A DNA stretch of 13,172 nucleotides from an uncultured Spongiibacteraceae bacterium (GTDB lineage Bacteria > Pseudomonadota > Gammaproteobacteria > Pseudomonadales > Dasaniaceae), in the NCBI GenBank assembly GCA_937969395.1, contig CALBVI010000208.1, positions 1 through 13,172 of the forward strand. The letters are read 5' to 3'. Positions 1 to 7,394 of the stretch are shown here, piece after piece. Each line of letters begins with the position of its first letter. Within the stretch, counting starts at the first letter, position 1. Both the position numbers and the translations under genes were made by a program. The notes under the pieces were generated by a model that worked only from the letters and a program-made list of their open reading frames with translations, was not told the origin of the DNA and made no database searches.

Positions 1-36
1 TAAGTGTATGCTGTATTTACTTACTTAAATATCAGA

Positions 37-378
37 TCATGGCTGTTGCGTATAAGCTTTAGCGGCTTTACCGCCGCGCTGTAGTTTCTGTAACTGATCG
101 CCTGTTTCTGCGCGGTTATTTTTTACCGCATCCATCAACTTTTCTTCTGCTTTTTTAATTTTTTCTATGCTCGTTCTAACAAGTAACGTGAGCTCTTTAT
201 TTTGATTGCACTCGGTTACGATGTCTTGAGCGAATGCCTTCTTAATTAATTGTAGGCGTTCGGTTTCTAGTTGCTCCATTTCTTCCCATTCATCTGCTTG
301 ATTTGCCTGCAGTTGTCGTTCTATGAGCGCTAGTATGGTTTGAGTGGCTGCGGCGAGTGTTGTCGCACGTTTCGACAT
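37..378 (-). CDS. fliT: FliT-like flagellar export chaperone
   Basis: A 113-residue soluble, almost wholly helical, charged protein with no signal peptide or membrane segment. The pattern near residues 17-46 (helix, then DEWEEMEQLETERLQLI) and the basic C-terminal end (QLQKLQRGGKAAKAY) match the FliT family, whose members are about 100-120 residues. In that family FliT binds the filament cap protein FliD in the cytoplasm and delivers it to the export apparatus; in enterobacteria it also inhibits the flagellar master regulator. The ATG at 378 is preceded on the minus strand by GGAAAA about 7 bases upstream. It is divergent from the flagellin genes and separated from fliD by about 4.9 kb, whereas fliT usually lies just after fliD and fliS. 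Family assignment rests on pattern recognition over a low-complexity helical protein, so another small flagellar helical protein remains possible. Confidence 0.66.
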   Translation of the reverse strand: MSKRATTLAAATQTILALIERQLQANQADEWEEMEQLETERLQLIKKAFAQDIVTECNQNKELTLLVRTSIEKIKKAEEKLMDAVKNNRAETGDQLQKLQRGGKAAKAYTQQP

Positions 379-504
379 AGTGTTTTCCGGCTATCGTTTA
401 TTAAATGTTAGATGAAAAGATGGACAGCCTAGCTCTAACTCAGCCATTAGGCAATCAACTAATAATGCGATTACCAAAGTGGCAAACTCTGTTCGTTCGT
501 CCTG

Positions 505-538
505 CAAATCTAGCGGCAATTATTTGCCGTTAGATTTG
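505..538. repeat. 15-bp inverted repeat (long hairpin) in fliT-flagellin intergenic region
   Basis: Arms 505-519 and 524-538 pair over 15 bp with a single G-T wobble around the 4-base centre TTAT. There is no T-run after it on either strand, so it is not a standard rho-independent terminator. It lies about 85 bp upstream of the -24 element of the sigma-54 promoter, a position where enhancer-binding proteins of the FleQ/FlrA/FlrC type can act; an operator or enhancer role is inference only. Confidence 0.6.
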
Positions 539-621
539 ATAAATAAGTGTATTCCTTTTTATTAATGGAAAATGTTCTTAAAAAATCCAATAAAAACATC
601 GGCTTATAGTGTTTTTTGTTT

Positions 622-640
622 TTGGCATAGCTATTGCTTT
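622..640 (+). promoter_or_regulatory. sigma-54 (RpoN) promoter of flagellin gene 1
   Basis: TTGGCATAGCTATTGCTTT has the invariant GG (624-625) and GC (636-637) separated by exactly 10 bases and matches the TGGCAY-N5-TTGCT consensus very well. Transcription would start near 649, giving a leader of about 90 bases before the ATG at 741. Promoters of this class need an enhancer-binding ATPase (FleQ/FlrA or FleR/FlrC type in polar flagellar systems). No sigma-28 element is visible upstream of this gene. Confidence 0.88.
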
Positions 641-740
641 GTCAGTAGCAAGGCTGATGTTACGGGAGTATGTCTCGTTAGGCAGCAGCAAAATAATTTA
701 TACGTGTGTTAGTCAGCTCGTTACAAGTCGGAGAATCGAT

Positions 741-2480
741 ATGCCTTTAGTCATTAACAGTAATATTTCAGCGCTAAATTCCCAGCGACAGTTGGTGAAA
801 TCTGGTGACGATCTATCGCAAGCAATGGAGCGTTTGTCATCAGGTAGGCGGATCAATACTGCTGCAGATGATGCTGCAGGTCTTGCCATTTCTAACCGTC
901 AAACCTCTGCAATACTCGGTTTGAATCAGGCGGTACGAAATGCTAATGATGGTATATCCATGATCCAAACCGCTGAAGGCGCGTTGGACGAAACTACAAA
1001 TATTTTGCAGCGTATGCGAGAGCTGGCGATTCAGTCCGCTAACGGCATTTATTCTGATGTTGATCGCGCAACGCTAGATGCAGAGGCGCAGCAGTTAAAG
1101 AGTGAACTTGATCGTATTTCTGAGTCCACTACTTTTAACGGTCAGGCATTGCTGGATGGTACTTTAGGCGATGTTGACTTGCAGGTGGGTTCAGAGGCGA
1201 ACCAAACTATTCGCATTCAGGTGCCTTCTTTTAGTTCATCTTCGTTGGGTGGTACTGCGGGTGATTTGATCAGTGAAGAGATGGCTAGTGCTGCACTAGC
1301 AGATTTAATCGCACTGGATACCGATGGTGACCTTGTTATAAATGGTACCGATATTAGCGATCTATCAGGTATAGGTTCTGTTAATGAAGCACTCGCCATT
1401 TTTAATGCTGATCTCGACGGAAAAGGTGCTGAGGTATCTACTCTGGTTACCGTAGAGGCCGGTAGTGGCGGTAACGGTATTTTAAGAGCCGGTACTGACA
1501 CTTTGACCATAGCCGTTACTGATGGCGACCAAAACGTACAGAGCTATGTGATCAGCGGCACCAATAGCTTGGATGAGCTGGTTGATGCGATCAATGAGCA
1601 AACTGCTGTTTCTGCCACTATTGATACAGATACAGGGCGCCTGGTATTAAGTCAGGCGGGTATCGAGCAAATTAACATTACCGATAGTACAACGGCTGCT
1701 GCGTCGGGTATTACCGATGGTGCAACACAGCTATCATTGGTAATAACCGATACGAGTACTGATCAAAATGGTGTAACAGTTGAGCAGGGTACGATTACTG
1801 ATGCTCAGTTGCTTGCAATAGGGCTCAATGTCAATGATAGCAACGGTAATTTGGTCGGACAAACAGTCACATCACCTGCAGCAAGCCTAGGTGCAGGTGA
1901 TTTAATAATTAATGACATTGAAATAGGTGCTATCGCGGATGATGCCACTGCGGCCAATGTGGCGGCTAATACAATACAGGCAATTAATGAACTGTCTGAT
2001 GAGCACGGTGTTGTTGCGTCATTAGTATCAGGTTCGACAACTGATATACAGCTGCGCGGAACAACAGGCGATGATATATCAATCGTATATGGTATTAATG
2101 CGACAGCTGCAGATGTGCTTGCTGCGACAGGTTTTCAGGAGCGCAATGCCGTAAGTGGTTCTGGCTCGGTGTCGAGTATCGATATCAGTACTGCCGCGGG
2201 AGCACAGTCTTCTATCCCAATTATTGATGCAGCCCTAGAGCAAATTAACTCTACCCGTTCGCAATTGGGTGCGGCCAATAACCGTTTGGACTTCACCATT
2301 AGTAATTTGATGAATGTCTCTGAAAATACCGCTGCAGCACGCTCGCGTATTGTCGATGCGGATTTTGCAGCTGAAACTGCGAATCTTTCTCGGGCTCAGG
2401 TACTTCAGCAAGCCTCAACGGCGATGTTAGCTCAGGCAAATGCGGCGCCACAGCAGGTTTTAACGTTATTGAACGGATAA
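741..2480 (+). CDS. fliC: Flagellin 1 (sigma-54-driven)
   Basis: A 579-residue flagellin, the filament subunit exported through the flagellar type III apparatus. The N-terminal D0/D1 region (about 1-170) begins MPLVINSNIS and contains SSGRRINTAADDAAGLAISN and LQRMRELAIQSANG. The last 105 residues carry the conserved C-terminal helices (ANNRLDFTISNLMNVSENTAAARSRI in segments, ending AQANAAPQQVLTLLNG). The central 170-475 region is variable and rich in Thr, Ser, Asp and Gly, with a Flagellin_IN-like unit (NSLDELVDAINEQ and following). I start at 741 rather than at the in-frame GTG at 609, because the sigma-54 promoter lies inside that extension, the paralogue starts with the same MPLVINSN, and GGAG lies 7 bases upstream. 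It ends in tandem TAA TAA stops followed by a terminator. The middle domain is a likely target for glycosylation by the sugar made downstream. Confidence 0.95.
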   Translation: MPLVINSNISALNSQRQLVKSGDDLSQAMERLSSGRRINTAADDAAGLAISNRQTSAILGLNQAVRNANDGISMIQTAEGALDETTNILQRMRELAIQSANGIYSDVDRATLDAEAQQLKSELDRISESTTFNGQALLDGTLGDVDLQVGSEANQTIRIQVPSFSSSSLGGTAGDLISEEMASAALADLIALDTDGDLVINGTDISDLSGIGSVNEALAIFNADLDGKGAEVSTLVTVEAGSGGNGILRAGTDTLTIAVTDGDQNVQSYVISGTNSLDELVDAINEQTAVSATIDTDTGRLVLSQAGIEQINITDSTTAAASGITDGATQLSLVITDTSTDQNGVTVEQGTITDAQLLAIGLNVNDSNGNLVGQTVTSPAASLGAGDLIINDIEIGAIADDATAANVAANTIQAINELSDEHGVVASLVSGSTTDIQLRGTTGDDISIVYGINATAADVLAATGFQERNAVSGSGSVSSIDISTAAGAQSSIPIIDAALEQINSTRSQLGAANNRLDFTISNLMNVSENTAAARSRIVDADFAAETANLSRAQVLQQASTAMLAQANAAPQQVLTLLNG

Positions 2481-2493
2481 TAAGAGCTGAGTA

Positions 2494-2540
2494 AGAAGCA
2501 GTGCCGATTGGTTTAAGTCGGAACTGCTTCTCATTTTTTT
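2494..2540 (+). terminator. Rho-independent terminator after flagellin 1
   Basis: Arms GAAGCAGT (2495-2502) and ACTGCTTC (2523-2530) pair perfectly, and an inner CCGA/TCGG pair extends the stem past one mismatch. A run of seven T follows at 2534-2540. It begins 14 bases after the stop codon, so flagellin 1 is probably transcribed alone. Confidence 0.88.
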
Positions 2541-2672
2541 ATAAAAAGCACCGTTTTCTTCGAGTGCTTCTTGTTGATTTTCACCTCTGTAAAAATCATG
2601 CGAGCTTAACTCACTGAAAAATAAGATTATTTTTTAAGTGGTTGGGCTTTCGCCTGTCTGATTATATATCAC

Positions 2673-2699
2673 TAAAGTTTATTTATGTTTCGTCGATAA
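2673..2699 (+). promoter_or_regulatory. sigma-28 (FliA) promoter of flagellin gene 2
   Basis: TAAAGTTT (2673-2680) is an exact -35 element, and GTCGATAA (2692-2699) differs by one base from the GCCGATAA -10 element. The spacer is exactly 11 bases, as FliA requires. The start point would lie near 2706, giving a leader of about 84 bases. FliA promoters fire only after hook completion, when the anti-sigma factor FlgM is exported. Confidence 0.92.
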
Positions 2700-2777
2700 C
2701 CCTTTTACAGCAGCTAGACATTTAGAGTAGTTGCGCGTTAGGAGCTGGTCAGTTGACTGGCATTAGCATAAATTAAC

Positions 2778-2784
2778 GAGGAGG
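2778..2784 (+). promoter_or_regulatory. Strong ribosome binding site of flagellin 2
   Basis: GAGGAGG lies 5 bases before the ATG at 2790. It is close to a full anti-Shine-Dalgarno match and far stronger than the GGAG of flagellin 1. It fixes the start codon and suggests that flagellin 2 is the more highly translated subunit. Confidence 0.85.
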
Positions 2785-2789
2785 CTCCC

Positions 2790-4547
2790 ATGCCTTTAGT
2801 GATTAACAGTAATATATCTTCGCTTAACTCGCAGCGTCAGTTAGTTAAATCCGGGGCAGAACTGGATCAAGCTATGGAGCGTCTGTCTTCAGGTAAGAAA
2901 ATCAATACGGCGGCGGATGATGCGGCAGGTCTTGCAATTTCTAACCGTCAAACATCAACTATTCTTGGTTTGAATCGTGCGGTAGAGAATGCCAACGATG
3001 GTGTATCTTTAGTGCAAACCGCTGAAGGTGCGTTGGACGAAACCACTAACATCTTACAGCGTATGCGGGAGCTATCGATCCAGTCTGCTAACGGTATCTA
3101 CTCTGATACTGACCGTGCAACTTTGGATGCGGAAGTCCAGCAATTAAAGGCTGAAGTCGATCGTATCGCTGAAACGACTTCGTTTAACGGACAAAACATC
3201 CTCGATGGTTCATTAGGGGATGTTGCCCTGCAAGTGGGCTCTAATGCCAATCAGACCATTGATTTTACCGTTGATGGCTTTAATGCATCATCATTAGGTG
3301 GCTCAGGTGGCGACTTGATTGGTGAGGCGACGGCTGGTGGCCTAGCGAGTTTAACTGCATTTGATGCGGCTGGTACCACAACTACTTTGCAAGTTAATGA
3401 TGTAGATATCAGTGCCTTGTCAGGTGCTACAACGCTTAATGAAGCGCTAGACATTATTAATTCTGACTTGGATGGCAAAGGCGCAGAGGCATCAGCTTTA
3501 GTGTCCTATGAAACGGACGATGTTGGTGATGGTCAATTGATTGCTGGTACTGACGAATTCATATTGACGGTAACTGATGGTGATGGTCTAACTCAGGTTT
3601 ATGAGATTACTGACACCAAAAACTTGCAAGAGTTAGCAGATAAAATTAATAGTGATACGGCTATTACTGCTTCGATCTCTACCGACACCGGTAAGTTGGT
3701 GTTAAGTCAAGAAAATGTTGTCTCGATTGTGGGTACAGGTGTTGGTGGCGGTGCGGCTGCGGCTGGTATTGGTGGTGCGGAAGAGGATAATTTCCGCTTA
3801 TCGTTTAATGATACTAGCTCTGATGGCGCGGGTGTTAAAGTTGAAACAGCAGCGGTAGCGGCGACTAATGGTCTATCTATTGCATTGGGTGTCGACTTTC
3901 AGACTGATGAAGGCAACATACGTGGTGAAGTGCTGACTGATGCCGGTACTGCGGCGCTAAACGAAGGCGATCTAGTCATCAATGGTGTCGAGATTGGTGC
4001 TGTTACTGATGGTGCAACAGCTGGTTTGCAGGTCTCAAATGTGATCGAAGCGATTAATGCTAAATCATCTGAAACGGGTGTTGTTGCTTATGCTGCCGGT
4101 ACCGGTAATGAAGCCATTGAGTTGTCCTCTACTAAAGATGGCCAAATCTCGGTTGCCTATGGTATAGGTACTACCGCGGCTACTATCCAAGATGCTACTG
4201 GTCTACAGCGACGTAATGATGCGGCCGGTGCGGGTTCTGTGTCGGGTGTTGATATATCTACTCAGGCTGGTGCTCAAGCGGCGATTGATGTTATTGATGT
4301 GGCTCTGGAACAGATCAATACACAGCGTTCTGAGTTAGGTGCGATCAGTAACCGTCTTGACTTTACTGTCAGTAACTTGATGAACGTTTCTGAGAATACA
4401 GCGTCAGCTCGTTCTCGAATTGTTGATGCGGATTTCGCGTCGGAAACGGCTAACTTGTCTCGTGCTCAGGTACTACAACAGGCGTCAACAGCTATGCTGG
4501 CTCAGGCCAATGCAGCACCGTCACAAGTGTTATCTTTGCTACAATAA
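2790..4547 (+). CDS. fliC2: Flagellin 2 (FliA-driven)
   Basis: A 585-residue flagellin paralogous to the gene upstream. The N-terminal about 165 residues and C-terminal about 105 residues are nearly the same as in flagellin 1 (MPLVINSNIS; SSGKKINTAADDAAGLAISN; LQRMRELSIQSANG; end AQANAAPSQVLSLLQ). These regions form the D0/D1 filament core. The central 165-480 region has the same layout but is clearly diverged, with Gly/Ala-rich stretches and a Flagellin_IN-like unit (KNLQELADKINSDT and following). Many silent differences in the conserved ends suggest an old duplication without recent gene conversion. The FliA promoter and strong ribosome binding site fit an abundant late filament subunit. 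No U-tract terminator separates it from flaG, so partial read-through into flaG is likely. The numbered symbol is provisional. Confidence 0.95.
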   Translation: MPLVINSNISSLNSQRQLVKSGAELDQAMERLSSGKKINTAADDAAGLAISNRQTSTILGLNRAVENANDGVSLVQTAEGALDETTNILQRMRELSIQSANGIYSDTDRATLDAEVQQLKAEVDRIAETTSFNGQNILDGSLGDVALQVGSNANQTIDFTVDGFNASSLGGSGGDLIGEATAGGLASLTAFDAAGTTTTLQVNDVDISALSGATTLNEALDIINSDLDGKGAEASALVSYETDDVGDGQLIAGTDEFILTVTDGDGLTQVYEITDTKNLQELADKINSDTAITASISTDTGKLVLSQENVVSIVGTGVGGGAAAAGIGGAEEDNFRLSFNDTSSDGAGVKVETAAVAATNGLSIALGVDFQTDEGNIRGEVLTDAGTAALNEGDLVINGVEIGAVTDGATAGLQVSNVIEAINAKSSETGVVAYAAGTGNEAIELSSTKDGQISVAYGIGTTAATIQDATGLQRRNDAAGAGSVSGVDISTQAGAQAAIDVIDVALEQINTQRSELGAISNRLDFTVSNLMNVSENTASARSRIVDADFASETANLSRAQVLQQASTAMLAQANAAPSQVLSLLQ

Positions 4548-4628
4548 GTGGTTAGTGGTAATTGATTTTTGGCTGGCGTACTTACAAGAGTGCGCCATGC
4601 TTAAAATCTCTGGAAGAGGGTGTAACCT

Positions 4629-5006
4629 ATGAATGAAGTAAGTACCAATCATACTGTTGGTGGCAATGCCTCAGTAGCTGTGACTTCATTAAACAAACCC
4701 GAAGTGGATAGTACTCAGGTTAAGGCCTCGGTAAGTAGCAATCTAGAAAGGGATAGCGAGCCAGAGCAACAAGTGGCTGCGAAACTTGAGTTAGAGGCTG
4801 CTGTTGCTAAAATGAGCGATTTTATACAAGCTGAGCAGCGTGATCTGAGTTTTAGTGTTGATGAAGACTCTGGAGAGACTGTCGTAAAAGTTATCGATCG
4901 TGAAAGCGGGGAGTTGGTCCGTCAGATTCCAAATCAGGATGTTTTGGATTTAGCGGAAAGTCTTACTAAAAACGACCCTGTGCATCTGATTAGCGTTTAC
5001 GGTTAA
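4629..5006 (+). CDS. flaG: FlaG family flagellar protein
   Basis: A 125-residue protein with a disordered, Ser/Thr/Val-rich N-terminal half and a conserved C-terminal FlaG domain (about 55-125): RDLSFSVDE at 71-79, VVKVID at 85-90 and ELVRQIP at 95-101. FlaG proteins are small, usually lie between flagellin and fliD, and influence filament length in several polar flagellates; their molecular role is not well settled. The ATG has GAGGG 8 bases upstream. The 81-base gap from flagellin 2 contains a weak 7-bp hairpin (GGCGTAC/GTGCGCC, near 4572-4594) without a T-run, so co-transcription from the FliA promoter is likely. A strong terminator follows. Confidence 0.9.
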   Translation: MNEVSTNHTVGGNASVAVTSLNKPEVDSTQVKASVSSNLERDSEPEQQVAAKLELEAAVAKMSDFIQAEQRDLSFSVDEDSGETVVKVIDRESGELVRQIPNQDVLDLAESLTKNDPVHLISVYG

Positions 5007-5025
5007 AAAGATTGTACTTTCCTTT

Positions 5026-5053
5026 AAAAGGCGCGCCTCTTGGCGCGCCTTTT
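5026..5053 (+). terminator. Rho-independent terminator after flaG
   Basis: Arms AAAAGGCGCGCC (5026-5037) and GGCGCGCCTTTT (5042-5053) are perfect reverse complements, giving a 12-bp stem with a TCTT loop; the right arm supplies the T-run, and TTTT follows again after GCA. It closes the flagellin 2-flaG unit and is A/T-flanked enough to act in either direction. Confidence 0.92.
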
Positions 5054-5056
5054 GCA
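5041..5056 (+). promoter_or_regulatory. Candidate sigma-54 promoter embedded in the flaG terminator
   Basis: TGGCGCGCCTTTTGCA has GG (5042-5043) and GC (5054-5055) with exactly 10 bases between them and a good TTGCA -12 element; the -24 element TGGCGC differs by one base from TGGCAC. It would start transcription near 5067, about 200 bases before fliD. Late flagellar operons of polar flagellates are often sigma-54 dependent. Overlap with the terminator arm could make the match coincidental. Confidence 0.45.
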
Positions 5057-5160
5057 TTTTATACCATTAATGTTGTTACAAACGCTTCTCTTAGGTAGGC
5101 CTTTATAGCCATCTGACAAGAAATGAGCGTATATTAGAAAAATAGAGTCTAAGGCTAGCA

Positions 5161-5187
5161 TACAGCTTATTTGGCAGAGGCCGATAA
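5161..5187 (+). promoter_or_regulatory. sigma-28 (FliA) promoter of fliD
   Basis: GCCGATAA (5180-5187) is an exact FliA -10 element. TACAGCTT (5161-5168) matches six of eight bases of TAAAGTTT at the required 11-base spacing. Transcription would begin near 5194, about 76 bases before the GTG start. Confidence 0.8.
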
Positions 5188-5222
5188 GACACAATAGAAT
5201 CGTCAGTTATAGGGTTATCTCT

Positions 5223-5244
5223 ATATCCATAAATATGTGGATAT
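5223..5244 (+). repeat. Hairpin in the fliD leader
   Basis: Arms ATATCCATA (5223-5231) and TGTGGATAT (5236-5244) form a 9-bp stem with one wobble pair around AATA. It lies within the predicted leader, 25 bases before the GTG start, and upstream of a weak Shine-Dalgarno (AGG at 5259-5261). A role in mRNA stability or translation is possible but not shown. Confidence 0.5.
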
Positions 5245-5269
5245 TAACTTCTTAAAATAGGTCGAAATC

Positions 5270-7324
5270 GTGGAAGTAGGAAGTGACATTATCAGCTCGC
5301 TTGGGGCGGGTTCAGGTATCAATAGCGGCAGCATTGTTGAGCAGCTGGTAGAAATCGAGCGTACCTCTAAAATGGACCCGATTGATGCTAAACGTGATAC
5401 TTATGAAACGCAAATATCTGATTATGGATTGATGCGCAGCGCTTTATCATTGCTACAGGAGAGCGCTGACCTACTCATCGATGGTGACAGCTTTGGTGCG
5501 AAGAATGCAACGTTTACTGATAGTGACGCACTAGTGCCATCGTCTTTAGATGAAAGCGCCCCTGTGGGTGATTACAGCTTTGAAGTTCTCGCTATAGCTT
5601 CTGCGCAATCTATATCTACTATGGCTGGTTTTGACACGATTAATGACGAGGTAGGTGAAGGTGAATTAACCATCAGCCTTGGTGAGTGGGATGATACTCT
5701 CGACCCTCCTGAGGCGTTTACAGTTAATGCTGATATAGACGCGCTGAATATTACAATTGACGATACCAATAACACGTTAACCGGCTTGCGTGACGAGATT
5801 AATGCCAAAGCGGCAGAAGCAGATGTAGGCTTACAGGCAACTATTATCAATGATGGTAGCTCTTATCGGTTGGTAATAACGGCAGAGTCTGGCGCTAGTA
5901 ACGAAATTAAAATATCGGTGGATGAGGGCGGTTTAGCGGCTGATAACCTCGATGATAGTGGTTTGTCTCGCTTTGCTTTTGAAGAGGGAGTGGCTGGTGT
6001 TAATCAGCAAATGAGCCAGAATCAAACCGGTGCTGATGCTTCGATTGTAGTAAATGGTTTAACGGTTTCGCGCAGTAGTAATACGATTGATGATGTTCTT
6101 GAGGGTTTTGAATTTTCACTGGTGTCTGCAGCGCCAGGTGAAATTATGTCAATCAGTATCTTCGAAGATAAGGACTCTGCTGAAGAGGCAGCTCGTGGTT
6201 TTGTCGATGCCTACAATGCTTTTTTAGAAGCGGTTGAGGTTTTGGTTGGGGAGGATGAGGAAACAGAAGAGAACGGTAGTTTGTATCGAGACTCTACGAC
6301 TAACTCAATCCTAAGTAGTATTCGCAGTACTATCGCAAGTGCTATTCCGGGTTTAGAGAATGACTATACTTCATTGGCGACGATAGGCATTCGTACTGAG
6401 CTCGACGGAACGATGAGTATTGATGAAGATACTTTTACCGATGCATTTGATGATAACTTCGACTTGGTGAAATCATTATTTACGCCAGAAGTTTCTTCTA
6501 GTAATAGCGGTATTACGGTAACGGGCTTCGGCGACCAAACGGTTGCAGGAAATTATGATGTCGTGATTACTCAGGACCCAACAAAAGCACTATTAGTAGG
6601 TTCAGCTTCTACAGCAGACCTTTCAGTAGCGGCAGCTGATGACTATGATTTTGTCATCAGTGTTGATGGAGTAACCTCTGAAACGATCAGCTTAACTCCG
6701 GGTACTTATACCAATGATGAGTTGGCTTCTCATATTCAATCGCAAATAAACAATGATGTTAATTTATCGAGTGATAGGGTTGATGTTGCGGTGGTTTGGG
6801 ATACTGATCATTTTGAAATCACTTCAAACGCCTACGGTGCAAAGGGTGATATTTCAATCACTGTCAGTGGTATCTCGGCTGCCAACTTAGGTTTAGATAC
6901 TGGTACTAGTACAGCTGGGTTAGATGTTACCGGTACAATTGATGGTGAGAGTGGCTTTGGTATAGCCAATGTTTTATTGCCGACTTTAAATAGTGATCCT
7001 TACGGGCTGACTTTGGTCGTTGATCCTGGGGCGACAACGTCAACCGTTAGTTTTTCTAGTGGTTTTGGCCGTGAGTTGAGTAGCCTATTGGACAGTGTTC
7101 TTGAGTCAAATGGTTTGATTGAAGTAAGAGAAGATAATTTAGAGACCAGAATTGATGAGCTTGACGATGATGAAGAGCTTGCTGAGCGACGTATTGATGC
7201 GTATGAAGCACGGCTATTGGCTCAGTATTCAGCGATGGAGGCTATAGTGGCTAGCATTAATAGTTCTGGTGATACCCTGGATGGCCTTTTTGAAATATTA
7301 TCATTTACTGCTTCCCAGTCATAA
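5270..7324 (+). CDS. fliD: Flagellar filament cap protein FliD (HAP2)
   Basis: FliD forms the cap at the filament tip that folds incoming flagellin. The 684-residue product has the N-terminal FliD domain (about 5-105; ISSLGAGSGINSGSIVEQLVEIE in two parts), a Flagellin_IN-like unit (about 155-215), the FliD C-terminal domain (from about 250, with ARGFVDAYNAFLE at 308-320), and a terminal coiled coil (about 615-660). Many FliD proteins have about 450-480 residues; the extra length here is mostly an insert at about 412-595 that itself looks like a Flagellin_IN module (GNYDVVITQDPTKA, YTNDELASHIQSQIN). The start is GTG with a weak AGG 8 bases upstream; no upstream in-frame alternative gives a better family N-terminus. 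It is followed by a 161-base gap and then sugar genes, not by fliS. Confidence 0.95.
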   Translation: MEVGSDIISSLGAGSGINSGSIVEQLVEIERTSKMDPIDAKRDTYETQISDYGLMRSALSLLQESADLLIDGDSFGAKNATFTDSDALVPSSLDESAPVGDYSFEVLAIASAQSISTMAGFDTINDEVGEGELTISLGEWDDTLDPPEAFTVNADIDALNITIDDTNNTLTGLRDEINAKAAEADVGLQATIINDGSSYRLVITAESGASNEIKISVDEGGLAADNLDDSGLSRFAFEEGVAGVNQQMSQNQTGADASIVVNGLTVSRSSNTIDDVLEGFEFSLVSAAPGEIMSISIFEDKDSAEEAARGFVDAYNAFLEAVEVLVGEDEETEENGSLYRDSTTNSILSSIRSTIASAIPGLENDYTSLATIGIRTELDGTMSIDEDTFTDAFDDNFDLVKSLFTPEVSSSNSGITVTGFGDQTVAGNYDVVITQDPTKALLVGSASTADLSVAAADDYDFVISVDGVTSETISLTPGTYTNDELASHIQSQINNDVNLSSDRVDVAVVWDTDHFEITSNAYGAKGDISITVSGISAANLGLDTGTSTAGLDVTGTIDGESGFGIANVLLPTLNSDPYGLTLVVDPGATTSTVSFSSGFGRELSSLLDSVLESNGLIEVREDNLETRIDELDDDEELAERRIDAYEARLLAQYSAMEAIVASINSSGDTLDGLFEILSFTASQS

Positions 7325-7394
7325 TTTTTGAATTTTTTACGCTATTATAGATAGTTGATTGATAGTGTTAAGCCTTCCATGCTTGTAGTTATTT

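Noticed and set aside
609..740. In-frame GTG extension of flagellin 1 by 44 residues.
   Set aside because: The sigma-54 promoter and its predicted start point lie inside it, the added residues are unlike any flagellin N-terminus, and the paralogue starts at the same MPLVINSN.
1217..1510. Minus-strand reading frames inside the flagellin and fliD middle regions.
   Set aside because: Ser/Pro/Ala-biased shadows of the opposite strand's codon bias, with no start signals.
2612..2640. AT-rich hairpin between the flagellin genes (CACT...AGTG arms with A and T runs).
   Set aside because: The stem is almost all A-T with a bulge and a clear terminator already lies upstream; likely composition only.
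4572..4594. GGCGTAC/GTGCGCC hairpin between flagellin 2 and flaG as a terminator.
   Set aside because: Only 7 bp with a wobble and no T-run follows; at most a processing or attenuation site.
4420..4632. 70-codon reading frame overlapping the end of flagellin 2.
   Set aside because: It lies in another frame of a clearly real gene, has unnatural composition, and no family resemblance.
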